The notes: a model not told the origin generated them from the sequence alone. A stretch of DNA of 64,000 bases from CAYUIS01 sp964444825 (GCA_964444825.1 CAYUIS010000001.1:1-64000), one strand, 5' to 3'. Shown: positions 17,467 to 26,403, counted from the stretch's first letter. Numbers and translations are program-made.

Positions 17467-17486
17467 GGCGGCCTGCCCAGGCCGCC
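17467..17486 (+). repeat. GC-rich stem-loop in prfA leader
   Basis: GGCGGCCT (17467-17474) pairs with AGGCCGCC (17479-17486) around a GCCC loop. It starts about 9 nt after the predicted transcription start and has no U-tract, so it is more likely a 5' stabiliser than a terminator. Confidence 0.7.
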
Positions 17487-17508
17487 TCGCTGTGTGAATC
17501 GAGGGAGT

Positions 17509-18585
17509 ATGCTGGAAAAACTGATCAAGGTTGAAGAGAGATACGAAGAGCTGACACGGCTGATGGCCGATCCAGAGATGGCATCGGATTACGAGCGCGT
17601 GACTGAGTATGCAATAGAGAGGGCCGAACTTGAGGATGTCGTGACTGTCTATCGGACCTACAAGCGTGCGACCGATGAGCTGGAAGAAACGAGAGCGCTG
17701 CTGGCTGAGGACTTGGATCCGGACCTACAGGAACTGGCCGAGGCGGAGGTTGTTGAACTTGAGGCCCAACTGGAGGAACTGCAATCCCAACTGCGCCAGT
17801 TGGTGCTGCCCAGAGATCCGCGCGACACCAGGAACGTCATCATCGAGATTCGCGCCGGAGCTGGGGGTGACGAGGCGGGACTCTTTGCCGCCGATCTATA
17901 TCGTATGTACACCCGCTACGCTGAGCAGCGGGGCTGGAAGACGGAGCTGTTGAGCGGCCATTCAACGGGCATCGGAGGATTCAAGGAGGTCATTTTTGAC
18001 GTGCGGGGGCAGGGTGCTTTCTCGCGTCTCAAGTTCGAGAGCGGTGTGCATCGCGTGCAACGTATACCCATCACCGAATCCTCGGGTCGCATTCACACCT
18101 CCACGGCTACGGTGGCGGTGCTGCTGGAGGTGGAGGAGGTCGAGGTTCACATCGATCCTAAGGATCTCGAGATCGAAGCCTACGGTTCCTCAGGCCCCGG
18201 TGGGCAGCATATGCAAAAGAACGCCACCGCCATCCGCATCACGCACTTGCCCTCTGGGCTGGTCGTCCGTTGTGAAAGCGAGCGCTCGCAGACACAGAAT
18301 AGACATCGGGCGTTAACCATCTTGCGGGCGCGTCTCTACGATCAAGAAAGAGAGAAGCAGGAGTCGAAGGTAGCGGAGGCACGACGGACGCAGGTGGGCA
18401 CCGGCGAGCGGAGTGAAAAGATACGCACCTACAACTTTCCTCAAAACCGTGTCACCGATCATCGCATCGGCCTGACACTCTATCAACTGGGCACTGTGTT
18501 GGATGGCAGCCTCGATTCTCTTGTGGATGAACTGAACGCGGAGGATCAGGCAAGGCGCCTTGAGGCTCTGGGACAGACCGAGTGA
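17509..18585 (+). CDS. prfA: Peptide chain release factor 1
   Basis: RF1 reads UAA and UAG stop codons and triggers peptide release. The 358-residue protein has the N-terminal helical domain, the PxT-type codon-recognition region (IPITESSGRIHTS, as in RF1 rather than the SPF of RF2) and the GGQ motif at residues 231-233. Its Gln is the substrate of PrmC, encoded next. The ATG at 17509 follows GAGGGAG and gives the family N-terminus (MLEKLIKVEERYEEL). The prmC frame overlaps its 3' end by 26 bp. Confidence 0.97.
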   Translation: MLEKLIKVEERYEELTRLMADPEMASDYERVTEYAIERAELEDVVTVYRTYKRATDELEETRALLAEDLDPDLQELAEAEVVELEAQLEELQSQLRQLVLPRDPRDTRNVIIEIRAGAGGDEAGLFAADLYRMYTRYAEQRGWKTELLSGHSTGIGGFKEVIFDVRGQGAFSRLKFESGVHRVQRIPITESSGRIHTSTATVAVLLEVEEVEVHIDPKDLEIEAYGSSGPGGQHMQKNATAIRITHLPSGLVVRCESERSQTQNRHRALTILRARLYDQEREKQESKVAEARRTQVGTGERSEKIRTYNFPQNRVTDHRIGLTLYQLGTVLDGSLDSLVDELNAEDQARRLEALGQTE

Positions 18586-19549
18586 CGCACACAGGCTCGC
18601 TGACGTTGTTGTTGCAAGGCAGGCACAGAAACTGAGGACCCGAAACCCGGAACTTCTCGTTGGAAGCCCGATATTAGAAGCTCCACTCGGGCACCCTGAC
18701 CCCGGTAAGCAGAACCTCGTCCCCAACACTGACCAGGTACTCCGACAAGCCGTCGCTCGTCTCCGGCCCCTGAGCAGCACGCCCCGCCTCGAAGCCGAGG
18801 TGCTGCTCAGCCACGTGATGGCCGTTTCCCGTGCCAGTCTCCTGGCACATCCAGAGCGCCGTCCGACCGCTGGCCAGCTATCCAAATTTCAGGGTCTTGT
18901 TCGTGACCGAGCTTCCAACTATCCTCTGCCCTATGTCATTGGCCGCATCGAGTTCTACGGCCTGGAGTTTGAGGTCACGCCTGACGTGCTGATCCCCCGC
19001 CCGGAGACGGAGACACTGGTGGATCTGGCGCTGGCACGCAGGCCTGGGAGCGTGGTGGATGTAGGGACCGGTTCCGGTTGTGTTGCTATCTCGCTGGCGG
19101 TTCACCTGCCCGAGGTTGTCGCCCGCGCTATCGAGATAAGCCCGGCCGCACTGGCTGTGGCTCAGTGGAACGTGGAACGACACGGCGTGGCCAGGCGGGT
19201 GCAATTGATGGTCGGGGACGTGCTGAATCCACGTCCCAGCCCGGTGGATCTGATCGTGTCTAATCCGCCCTATATTCCCACGAGCGAGTGTGCTTTGCTG
19301 CCCGAGTCGGTGCGCGACTATGAGCCTCGGCTGGCGCTTGACGGTGGATCAGATGGCCTGGCGCTCGTCCAGCATTTGTTGGAGCAGGCGCCAGCGGTAC
19401 TCAATCCTGGTGGAGGAATACTGATCGAGATCGGCGCGGATCAGGGAGAGGCTGCCACCTATATAGCTCGCACCACGTTCCCCCGGGCCACAGTTCGGGT
19501 CCATCCTGATCTGGCCGGACGAGATCGGGTATTGGAGATACAGACGTGA
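18560..19549 (+). CDS. prmC: Release factor glutamine methyltransferase PrmC (HemK)
   Basis: PrmC methylates the Gln of the GGQ motif in release factors. The protein has the SAM motif VVDVGTGSGCVAISLA and the catalytic NPPY at residues 235-238. The prfA-prmC pair is the usual order. The only usual start codon in frame is TTG at 18560, inside the end of prfA, giving an N-terminal extension of about 45 residues over typical PrmC. Part of that extension is encoded by an imperfect palindrome (18649-18657 with 18676-18684), as if a repeat had inserted at the 5' end. Confidence 0.95.
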   Translation: MRLWDRPSDAHRLADVVVARQAQKLRTRNPELLVGSPILEAPLGHPDPGKQNLVPNTDQVLRQAVARLRPLSSTPRLEAEVLLSHVMAVSRASLLAHPERRPTAGQLSKFQGLVRDRASNYPLPYVIGRIEFYGLEFEVTPDVLIPRPETETLVDLALARRPGSVVDVGTGSGCVAISLAVHLPEVVARAIEISPAALAVAQWNVERHGVARRVQLMVGDVLNPRPSPVDLIVSNPPYIPTSECALLPESVRDYEPRLALDGGSDGLALVQHLLEQAPAVLNPGGGILIEIGADQGEAATYIARTTFPRATVRVHPDLAGRDRVLEIQT

Positions 19550-20358
19550 TCCGGCTCGTTGCCCTTGACTTGGATGGCACGCTGATAGATGATGTTAAGG
19601 GAAAGAGCAGCGCTCGAGTCCGCCAGGCCATTTCGGCGGCTCAGGCGCGTGGCGTGGTGGTTACCCTGGCCACAGGTCGTATGTTTGAATTCGCACTGCC
19701 TTACGCGCACGACCTGAACATCACGGCTCCCCTCATCTGTTACCAGGGGGGACTGATCCGGGGACCGGATTCAGAGGTCCCCTTTTACCGGGCAACGATG
19801 GAGCCAGATCTGGTGCGTGAGGTGCTCGAATGGCGGGACCAGCACGATCGACACTTGATACTCTATGCGGATGATCGGGTCTTTTTGGATGACCGGCGGC
19901 ATCCCCAGAATTTCTACTATGAAATGCTGGGTGATAGGCTGGTTTGGCTGGACGATGTCTCCTTTGCGCTTGAGCAGCACAAGATGATCAAGTTCCTGGT
20001 CTTTGTCGAGCCGCACGAAACGAACCACGTTGAGGCGGAGCTGCGACAGTTGTTCGGAACGCGGATGGAGGTGACACGCTCTCACGCCCAAATTGTCGAG
20101 GGAAACGGGGCTGGGGTGTCGAAAGGCGACGCTTTACGGCGGCTGGCCGCTCACCTGGGTGTTCCCCAGGCCCAGGTGATGGCGGTTGGCGATCAGGACA
20201 ACGATGCCTCGATGATTGCCTGGGCCGGTGTGGGCGTTGCGATGGGGAATGGCAGTCCCGCGACCAAGGCAGTTGCTGATTGGGTTGCCCCGCCGGTGAC
20301 CGAGGACGGCGCCGCCGTGGCCATCGAGCGGTTCGTGTTGAACGTCTCTTTTCCTTGA
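19546..20358 (+). CDS. Cof-type HAD-IIB family phosphatase
   Basis: The 270-residue protein starts with the HAD nucleophile motif DLDGTLI (Asp8 and Asp10) and has the type IIB cap domain in the middle. C-terminal motifs are KGDALRRLAAHLG and GDQDNDASMI, the Mg-binding end. Cof-type enzymes remove phosphate from sugar phosphates and similar small molecules. The GTG start overlaps the prmC stop. It precedes the sugar kinase-uridylyltransferase gene by 15 bp, so its substrate may be a sugar phosphate; this is an inference. Confidence 0.9.
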   Translation: MIRLVALDLDGTLIDDVKGKSSARVRQAISAAQARGVVVTLATGRMFEFALPYAHDLNITAPLICYQGGLIRGPDSEVPFYRATMEPDLVREVLEWRDQHDRHLILYADDRVFLDDRRHPQNFYYEMLGDRLVWLDDVSFALEQHKMIKFLVFVEPHETNHVEAELRQLFGTRMEVTRSHAQIVEGNGAGVSKGDALRRLAAHLGVPQAQVMAVGDQDNDASMIAWAGVGVAMGNGSPATKAVADWVAPPVTEDGAAVAIERFVLNVSFP

Positions 20359-20373
20359 CAAGGAGATGGTGAG

Positions 20374-22293
20374 ATGAAGCTATTTGTACCCGGACGGATC
20401 TGTCTACTGGGCGAGCATTCCGATTGGGCCGGAGGACATCGGCGCATCAATGCAGAGCTTGAAAAGGGTTACACGCTGCTCACTGGGACCAACCAGGGCA
20501 TCTATGCGGAAATCGAGCCTCATCCTACTTCGCTGGTGTTGACGTCGACGTCGCCCGACGGCGAGAGACGAGGTCCTTACGAGATCCCAATGCAACCCCA
20601 GGCCCTGTTGGAGGAGGCCCAACAGGGAGGCTTTTGGAGCTACATCGCGGGTGTTGCCTATCAGATACTGACCCACTACCACGTACGGGGCCTGGTGATC
20701 GACAATTACCGGACCGATCTGCCCATCCAAAAGGGGCTTTCATCCAGTGCGGCGATCTGCGTCTTGACCGCCCGGGCCTTTAACCGGATCTATGATCTAA
20801 AGATGACCATCCGGGGTGAGATGGAGCTGGCCTACCAGGGAGAGATCACGACGCCCTCCCGTTGCGGGCGTATGGATCAGGGCTGCGCTTTTGGCAACCG
20901 TCCGATTCTGATGACCTATGACGGTGATCATCTGGGTGTGACCGAGTTGCAGGTGCCAGAGGATATGTATTTTGTCATCGTGGATTTGCAGGCCCAGAAG
21001 GACACGATGAAGATCCTGGCCGAACTGAACCGTTGTTATCCTGTGGCCGAAAAGCCGATCGAGAAGGGCGTGCAAGAGTTGCTGGGGCCGATCAACAAGC
21101 GGATCGTTCATCAGGCTGTGGAGGCGCTCCAGGCGGGGGACGCCCAACGGTTGGGGGCGCTGATGGTCGAAGCGCAAGCGTTCTTTGATCGCTACGCAAA
21201 ACCCGCCTGTCCGGAGGAACTGGAAGCGCCGGTGCTACACCGCGTGCTGGATCATGAGCCGCTCAAACCCCACGTCTGGGGCGGAAAGGGGGTGGGCTCC
21301 CAGGGGGATGGTACGGCCCAGTTTATCGCCCGCAGCGAGGCCGACCAGCAGGCAGTGATAGAGATCATCGAGCGAGATTTGGAAATGGGTTGTCTCTCGC
21401 TGACTCTGGGCGCTGGGCAGACGGTGCGCAAGGCGGTCATCCCCGCGGCCGGGTTTGGGACGCGGCTGTTCCCGGCCACAAAGGCGACAAAGAAGGAACT
21501 GTTCCCGATCGTGGACCGGGATGGCATCGCCAAGCCCGCCATTCTACTGATCGTCGAGGAAGCCCTCAACGCCGGCATAGACGAGGTGGTTATCATTGTC
21601 CAGGCGCATGACCTGGAGGCGTTCCAGTCCTTCTTTAACGTGCAGATCACGATCGAGAACTATAACAAACTCCCACGTCGCTCCCAGGAATATGCGCAGC
21701 GTATCCTGGAGATGGGCCGGCACGTCACGTTCGCCATCCAGTCGACCCAGGAGGGTTTCGGCCACGCCGTCTACTGCGCGCGCGAGGCGGTCGGCAACGA
21801 GCCCTTCCTGCTGATGCTGGGAGATCATCTGTACCGTTCCTGTGGTGAGATCTCGTGCGCGCGCCAGTTGATCGAGGCCTACAACAAACACCGGATCAGC
21901 GTACTGGGGTTGCGCCGCACGCCGGAGGATCAGATCGCAAACTTTGGGACGGCGACAGGGGTATGGATCGAGGAAAACCGCGTGCTGAACGTCACCGAGT
22001 TTGCGGAAAAGCCGACGGTGGACTATGCAAGAAACAACCTGCGGGTGTCTGGCGTGGCCGACGACGAGTATCTGACCGTTTTCGGGCAGTACATTATCAA
22101 GCCCCAGTTGTTTGACTATCTGGAGGAGCACATCACGAACAACGTCCGCGAGCGTGGCGAGTTCCAGCTCACGTCGGCGTTGGACCGCTTAAGACGGGAG
22201 GACGGTTTCCTGGGATTGATAATGGATGGGCAACGGTACGACATCGGCCTGCCTGAGTACTACCTGGAGACCCTACAGACCTTCCGTGAGTGA
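20374..22293 (+). CDS. Fusion of GHMP sugar kinase and UTP-sugar-1-phosphate uridylyltransferase
   Basis: The 639-residue protein joins two enzymes. Residues 1-345 form a GHMP kinase: a galactokinase-like N-terminus (GRICLLGEHSDWAGGH), the ATP loop KGLSSSAAI and the third motif GGKGVGSQGDG. Residues from about 352 form a GalU-type nucleotidyltransferase: IPAAGFGTRLFPATKATKKE, EGFGHAVYCA, LMLGDHLY and EKP. A protein that makes a sugar 1-phosphate and then a UDP-sugar would be a salvage enzyme, like the fucose enzyme FKP but with the domains in reverse order. The sugar cannot be told from sequence; galactose, glucuronate or arabinose are possible. AAGGAGATG precedes the ATG. Confidence 0.85.
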   Translation: MKLFVPGRICLLGEHSDWAGGHRRINAELEKGYTLLTGTNQGIYAEIEPHPTSLVLTSTSPDGERRGPYEIPMQPQALLEEAQQGGFWSYIAGVAYQILTHYHVRGLVIDNYRTDLPIQKGLSSSAAICVLTARAFNRIYDLKMTIRGEMELAYQGEITTPSRCGRMDQGCAFGNRPILMTYDGDHLGVTELQVPEDMYFVIVDLQAQKDTMKILAELNRCYPVAEKPIEKGVQELLGPINKRIVHQAVEALQAGDAQRLGALMVEAQAFFDRYAKPACPEELEAPVLHRVLDHEPLKPHVWGGKGVGSQGDGTAQFIARSEADQQAVIEIIERDLEMGCLSLTLGAGQTVRKAVIPAAGFGTRLFPATKATKKELFPIVDRDGIAKPAILLIVEEALNAGIDEVVIIVQAHDLEAFQSFFNVQITIENYNKLPRRSQEYAQRILEMGRHVTFAIQSTQEGFGHAVYCAREAVGNEPFLLMLGDHLYRSCGEISCARQLIEAYNKHRISVLGLRRTPEDQIANFGTATGVWIEENRVLNVTEFAEKPTVDYARNNLRVSGVADDEYLTVFGQYIIKPQLFDYLEEHITNNVRERGEFQLTSALDRLRREDGFLGLIMDGQRYDIGLPEYYLETLQTFRE

Positions 22294-22321
22294 CTGGCGG
22301 CGGGCGCGCACGCGCTCAGGG

Positions 22322-23050
22322 CTAGATCCTCTCCAACACCAACAGGTGCGAAAGACCAAAAGCTCGTAGCGGGGTGTGCTCAAGGGCGTACGTGAGCGTA
22401 CGCAGCGCCCGGCCCAGGACCGGGGCCCGGGCGACGATGTTGTCGTAGCCGGCAAAGATCACCGTCTGGTGAACAATACGGACCGGGAGGCCGCTGAACA
22501 GGCGACTCAGATCACCGGTCGTATAGGCCCGGACGTGGGGCGCTAGCCGGTCGCGCAGGGGTGTCGGCAGCCAGTTGATCAAGGGTACGTTGCCAAAGTG
22601 GTAGCGCCCTCGCCAGACGAGACCGTGCGTCTCGAAGGGATATAGCCGGTTCGGCACGAATACGAAAATGCGGCCCCCGGAGCGGGTCACCCGCACCATC
22701 TCGGCCGCACAGGCCCGGTCGTCTTCGACGTGCTCCAACACCTCGTGGGAGAAGAGGACGTCGAAGGTTGCGTCAGGCAAGGGAAGGCGCTCACCCGGAG
22801 ATTGGATCACGCCGGCCGTGCGCTCTCGCGCCTCCAGGGCACGCTCGTGCTCGATCTCGACGCCAAAGACGTGAGGAGTCTGGCGCAGGAAAGCGGCCGT
22901 GTACATCCCCACGCCACAGCCCACGTCGAGCACCCGCTGACCCGCCAGCGAGGCCCAGCGGCACACCATCTGGAAGCGTCGTTCCTGCCCCGCTCGCCAG
23001 ACGTAGGAGGGATGGCCCCGCAGGGCGGCTTTATCGTACACCTCGGTCAT
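22322..23050 (-). CDS. SAM-dependent methyltransferase, class I
   Basis: The 242-residue protein has motif I VLDVGCGVGMYTAAF, the acidic end of strand 2 (GVEIEHERALEA), and the post-I region LPDATFDVLFSHEVLEHVEDD typical of Methyltransf_11 proteins. These methylate small molecules, often lipids or sugars; the substrate is unknown. It is convergent with the kinase fusion gene (28-bp gap). Confidence 0.85.
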   Translation of the reverse strand: MTEVYDKAALRGHPSYVWRAGQERRFQMVCRWASLAGQRVLDVGCGVGMYTAAFLRQTPHVFGVEIEHERALEARERTAGVIQSPGERLPLPDATFDVLFSHEVLEHVEDDRACAAEMVRVTRSGGRIFVFVPNRLYPFETHGLVWRGRYHFGNVPLINWLPTPLRDRLAPHVRAYTTGDLSRLFSGLPVRIVHQTVIFAGYDNIVARAPVLGRALRTLTYALEHTPLRAFGLSHLLVLERI

Positions 23051-23273
23051 TCTCCGGTTGGGAAATCAAGTTGATGGGACAAAGGCCTTGTGGGCCGCTG
23101 TCTGCCGGCGTCCTTGCTAGTGCATCGCGGCGGAAATGAACATCTGGTTCCCTGCTCAAAGGGGATCGTCAGATCCCCGTCTCAAGCGTCGTTCTCGCCG
23201 CGCAAAGCCGGGATCTGCCATCCCTGGCGAGCACAGAACGGTTTGGTATTCATGCCTACGCGTACTAGTGTGT

Positions 23274-23300
23274 ACGTTCCCCGACGTGCAGGGCCACGAT
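23274..23300 (-). repeat. Copy of the menG 3' end (direct repeat, left)
   Basis: These 27 bp match 24233-24259, the last codons of menG, at 25 of 27 positions. Read on the minus strand the copy even encodes a plausible MenG tail (VALHVGERTH and stop). It lies 17 bp beyond the vapC stop, so the toxin-antitoxin pair is bounded by direct repeats. Confidence 0.7.
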
Positions 23301-23317
23301 CTGTCACCCAATCCACC

Positions 23318-23782
23318 TCAAGGGTGGTGGTTAGGGTTGTCTACCGCCAACCCGTGAGCAGACGCGGCATCGTTGAGACGATCATCCGAGGAAAGGAAGA
23401 CAAGTGGCGCGAGATCATTATCGACCAGCCGCTGATTGGCGACGACGGCCGTCGCCAGGTGGACGGCGTCGTAGGCGCGCAGCGGATGCGCTTCGAGCAG
23501 ACGGTTGGCCTGATCGATGATGTTGCCGACGGCAATGGCGATCTCGTATTCGTCCAGACAATCCGACCGGAAAGCATTCTGTAGTTGCGCATACTCCACC
23601 GATGTCAACACGCCTTCGCGCAGTCGCCGCGTCAGAGCGCTCGTCATCTCCACGATTGCCAGGTGCACGATGATGGCGGAATATGTTGGCTCCGCACTGA
23701 GCATTGTGCGGAGCCAGCCACTTCCGGTTTCGTCGACGTAGCGCTTCACCAGTGCGCTTGTATCCACGTAATATGTGGTCAT
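23318..23782 (-). CDS. vapC: PIN-domain toxin, VapC-like
   Basis: The 154-residue protein has the PIN-domain pattern: MTTYYVDTSALVKRYVDE with the first catalytic Asp, conserved Glu in VEMTSALTRR, and RAYDAVHLATA with a further Asp, then SSDDRLNDAA. VapC toxins are ribonucleases that cleave tRNA or rRNA. The ATG at 23782 overlaps the antitoxin stop (ATGA), the standard toxin-antitoxin arrangement. The longer open frame upstream is shadow sequence within the antitoxin gene. Confidence 0.9.
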   Translation of the reverse strand: MTTYYVDTSALVKRYVDETGSGWLRTMLSAEPTYSAIIVHLAIVEMTSALTRRLREGVLTSVEYAQLQNAFRSDCLDEYEIAIAVGNIIDQANRLLEAHPLRAYDAVHLATAVVANQRLVDNDLAPLVFLSSDDRLNDAASAHGLAVDNPNHHP

Positions 23783-24093
23783 GCGCGATCCCCACGGTCG
23801 GCGATGATGGTCTCCGAGAGCGGCCCGGCCTGCCCCAGTTTCCGGGCCAGGCGTGTTCGCTCTTCGGGTGACACAGGCGTGGGAGCATCCCACTCGGGCT
23901 CGTAGAGCATTCCCGCCTCTCGAAGAACCCGGCGTACCTCGCTTCGCTCGTTGGCTGTTGCCGACTTGGGCCGGATGACGATCGTTCCCTCTTTCCTCAC
24001 TGCCTCCAATTCCTCTGCGCCCAGGTCACCCAGGGCTTCGCGGGGAATCAGCAATCCCTTCTTGGTAATCTGCACGTTTACCATTGTATCCAT
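23779..24093 (-). CDS. vapB: VapB/AbrB-like antitoxin
   Basis: The protein of about 104 residues begins VNVQITKKGLLIPREALGDLG, the swapped-hairpin DNA-binding pattern of AbrB/VapB antitoxins, and then has an extended C-terminal part that would wrap the toxin. It normally neutralises VapC and represses its own operon. The start is taken at MDTMVNVQ (24093); a Met three codons later is also possible. The TGA overlaps the vapC start. Confidence 0.82.
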   Translation of the reverse strand: MDTMVNVQITKKGLLIPREALGDLGAEELEAVRKEGTIVIRPKSATANERSEVRRVLREAGMLYEPEWDAPTPVSPEERTRLARKLGQAGPLSETIIADRGDRA

Positions 24094-24223
24094 CTCACCG
24101 CTCCTATCATTCTGATGCACCCTCAGTATACTTTAAGAGGGTAGTCCCGTCAATTGGCGGCGTCGTGGGCGTAGGTCGTGAGGCCGCTGACGTCCGTTAT
24201 CACCGTGCGGCTGCCGACCGCAC

Positions 24224-24949
24224 CTAACGGTCACGTTCCCCGATGTGCAGGGCCACGGTTCCCAGCGCCAGCATCCGGTAGCGGACGTTGTGCAGCCCGG
24301 CGCGCTCCATCTTTTCCACCAGTTTGTCCGGCGCGACAAAGTGCTGAACCGACCACGGCAGGAAACGATAGGCCGCGTGCTGGCCGCTCAACGTCCCGGT
24401 GATGCGTGGCATCAGGTCGGAAAAGTAGAGCTTGAACAGCGTGCGAAAGCCGGGCGTGCGCGGCCAGGTCATCTCCAGGCAGACCACACGACCGCCAGGC
24501 CGCACGACGCGGACCTGCTCGGCCAATGCGCGTCCCACATCGGTGACGTTGCGCAGCATAAACGCGCTCACGACACCGTCAAAGCAACTGTCTGGGAAAG
24601 GGAGGCTCAGGCCGTCCCCGTGTGTCCAGCGGGCCTTGTCGGCGTCCCGCTTGTGCTGCCCCAACTGCATCATCTCCACGCTCGGGTCTATGCTGACGAC
24701 GGTGCTTCCCGGCCGGTGGCGTAGCAGGGCCAGCGTCATGTCTCCGGTGCCCGCTCCCACATCGAGCGCGCGTCCATTGGCTGGCAGATCGAGGGCCTCG
24801 GCGGCGAGCTGGCGCCAGCGCCGGTCCCGCCCCAGCGACATCAGGCGGTTAAGCCCGTCATACCATCGGGCGATGTCGGCAAAGGAGACGGACTGATCGA
24901 CACGGGCGGTGGTTTTGACGTGCGCTGCCTCGTCGTCTATAGCAGCCAT
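24224..24949 (-). CDS. menG: Demethylmenaquinone methyltransferase (UbiE/MenG family)
   Basis: The 241-residue protein has the UbiE/MenG signatures: FADIARWYDGLNRLMSLG near the start, SAM motif ALDVGAGTGDMTLAL, and GGRVVCLEMTWP. It methylates demethylmenaquinone in the last step of menaquinone synthesis. It overlaps menA by 13 bp, which supports the role. The ATG at 24949 is inside the end of menA; the longer open frame upstream is antisense-free shadow of menA and not used. The 3' end (24233-24259) is repeated at 23274-23300. Confidence 0.92.
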   Translation of the reverse strand: MAAIDDEAAHVKTTARVDQSVSFADIARWYDGLNRLMSLGRDRRWRQLAAEALDLPANGRALDVGAGTGDMTLALLRHRPGSTVVSIDPSVEMMQLGQHKRDADKARWTHGDGLSLPFPDSCFDGVVSAFMLRNVTDVGRALAEQVRVVRPGGRVVCLEMTWPRTPGFRTLFKLYFSDLMPRITGTLSGQHAAYRFLPWSVQHFVAPDKLVEKMERAGLHNVRYRMLALGTVALHIGERDR

Positions 24950-25884
24950 TCCCAGAACCCGTGGGCAACATAGCCCAGCGTGATGAGGAGCCCGGTCCAG
25001 AGGTGGATCTTGATCGTGGCGGCGTTGGCCGGCACCAGTTCTTGCGGTTGGTCGTACGACACCCGCGCTACGCCATACGCTCTGACCGCTATGGGCAGCG
25101 TCAGCAGGCCCAGCAGGGCAAAGGGCGTGACCCCGGCGAACAGGACGCCTGCCGCCAGCGAGACATAGACCCCGGCCAGCAGCACGCCGTACGCCGTGGC
25201 GGCTCGTCTGCGGCCCAGCCGGACGACCCAGTGCTTCTTTCCCACGGCGGCGTCGGCCCGCATATCCTGGAACTGGTTGATCCACACCACCAGCGCGATC
25301 AACAGCCCTACCGGCAACGAGGCAAAAATCGGCTCCCAGGATAACGCCTGGGTCTGGGTGTAGGCGCTGCCCAGCGCCATCAGGGGGCCGAAACACAGGC
25401 CGATCAGGATCTCCCCCAGGCCCGTGCCTGCCAGCCGCAGGGGTGGGGCGGTGTAAAAGTAGCCGCAAAAGACGCCGATCAGCCCCAACCACAGCACCGG
25501 CAGGCCCCGGGTAAAGACCAAGACCAGCCCGATCAGGCTGCCGGCGACAAAAAAGGCAATGCCCTGCCGCAAAAAGACCTTGGGTTCGACGATGCCCATC
25601 TGAATGAGACGGCTGCCGCCGGTAAAGGGGTTGGCAAACTCGGTGTTGATCTCGTCAGAGCCCCAGGTGTGGTCAAAGTAGTCGTTGGTCATGTTGGTTC
25701 CAGCGTGGAGACAGATCGCGCCGACCAGGGTCAGCAGGAAAACCCACAGGTTGAACGTGCCGGTCCGTGCCCAGGCGATCGCCGTACCCAGCAGGACGGG
25801 TACGATGGCAGCGGTGAAAAACGGCGCCCGCGTCTTGATGATCCACAGCGGTGGCATCTTGGGCGCAGGTTGATCGGGTGTCAC
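24937..25884 (-). CDS. menA: 1,4-dihydroxy-2-naphthoate polyprenyltransferase (UbiA family)
   Basis: This 315-residue integral membrane protein has about eight to nine membrane segments and the two Asp-rich prenyl-diphosphate sites of UbiA enzymes, NMTNDYFDHTWGSDE and NQFQDMRADAAVGKKH. MenA attaches the polyprenyl tail to dihydroxynaphthoate. It lies directly before menG, and a polyprenyl diphosphate synthase is 2 kb away on the same strand. The KKHWVVRLGRRRA segment is typical of MenA. Confidence 0.93.
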   Translation of the reverse strand: MTPDQPAPKMPPLWIIKTRAPFFTAAIVPVLLGTAIAWARTGTFNLWVFLLTLVGAICLHAGTNMTNDYFDHTWGSDEINTEFANPFTGGSRLIQMGIVEPKVFLRQGIAFFVAGSLIGLVLVFTRGLPVLWLGLIGVFCGYFYTAPPLRLAGTGLGEILIGLCFGPLMALGSAYTQTQALSWEPIFASLPVGLLIALVVWINQFQDMRADAAVGKKHWVVRLGRRRAATAYGVLLAGVYVSLAAGVLFAGVTPFALLGLLTLPIAVRAYGVARVSYDQPQELVPANAATIKIHLWTGLLITLGYVAHGFWEWLL

Positions 25885-25899
25885 AGCGTTCCTCCAGAC

Positions 25900-26403
25900 T
25901 CAATCTCTTACGCGAGCCATCACGTGGGTGTCCACGTATTCTCCCTCGCGAAAGGCGTACATGCGCTTTGTCCCTTCGATCACAAAGCCAAACTTTTCGT
26001 ACAGGTGAATCGCAGCCGTGTTATCCGGAAAGACCTCCAACTCGACCCGCTTGAGGTTGAGCCAGTTGTCGGCCAGGTCCAGCATGGCGGCGACGAGCGC
26101 CGATCCGACGCCCCGGTTCCAGTAATTCGGATGGACGCTCAACCCGCAGCCGGCCGAGTGCTGTCTGCGGGGGTTAGTGGTTCGATGTAGGCCACAGGCG
26201 CCGACCACGCGACCGTCCACCTCGGCCACGAGGCGGATCAGGCCCTCCGGTGGGTTGGCGACCTTTTCCCTGACCGCATCCGGTGACTGGATCGGCACCT
26301 GGAGCGTGCCCCAACAGACCTGGCGGTCGGTCCATATGTCGTACAGGTCGGGCCAATCGTCGGCCTTCATACCCCGCACGGTGATCTCGCTCGTTCCTTC
26401 CAT
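25900..26403 (-). CDS. GNAT-family N-acetyltransferase
   Basis: The protein of 167 residues has the GNAT fold pattern: EITVRGMKADDWPDLYDIW, a central VDGRVVGACGLH strand, the acetyl-CoA loop NYWNRGVGSALVAAMLD and the C-terminal YEKFGFVIEGTKRMYAF stretch, as in RimJ/RimL and spermidine-type enzymes. The substrate is unknown. I chose the ATG at 26403, with GGGAGG just upstream and a promoter at 26423-26451. Confidence 0.88.
   Translation of the reverse strand: MEGTSEITVRGMKADDWPDLYDIWTDRQVCWGTLQVPIQSPDAVREKVANPPEGLIRLVAEVDGRVVGACGLHRTTNPRRQHSAGCGLSVHPNYWNRGVGSALVAAMLDLADNWLNLKRVELEVFPDNTAAIHLYEKFGFVIEGTKRMYAFREGEYVDTHVMARVRD

Noticed and set aside
24950..25492. Upstream extension of the menG frame
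   Set aside because: It runs through menA in another frame and lacks methyltransferase residues; the ATG at 24949 gives the family N-terminus.
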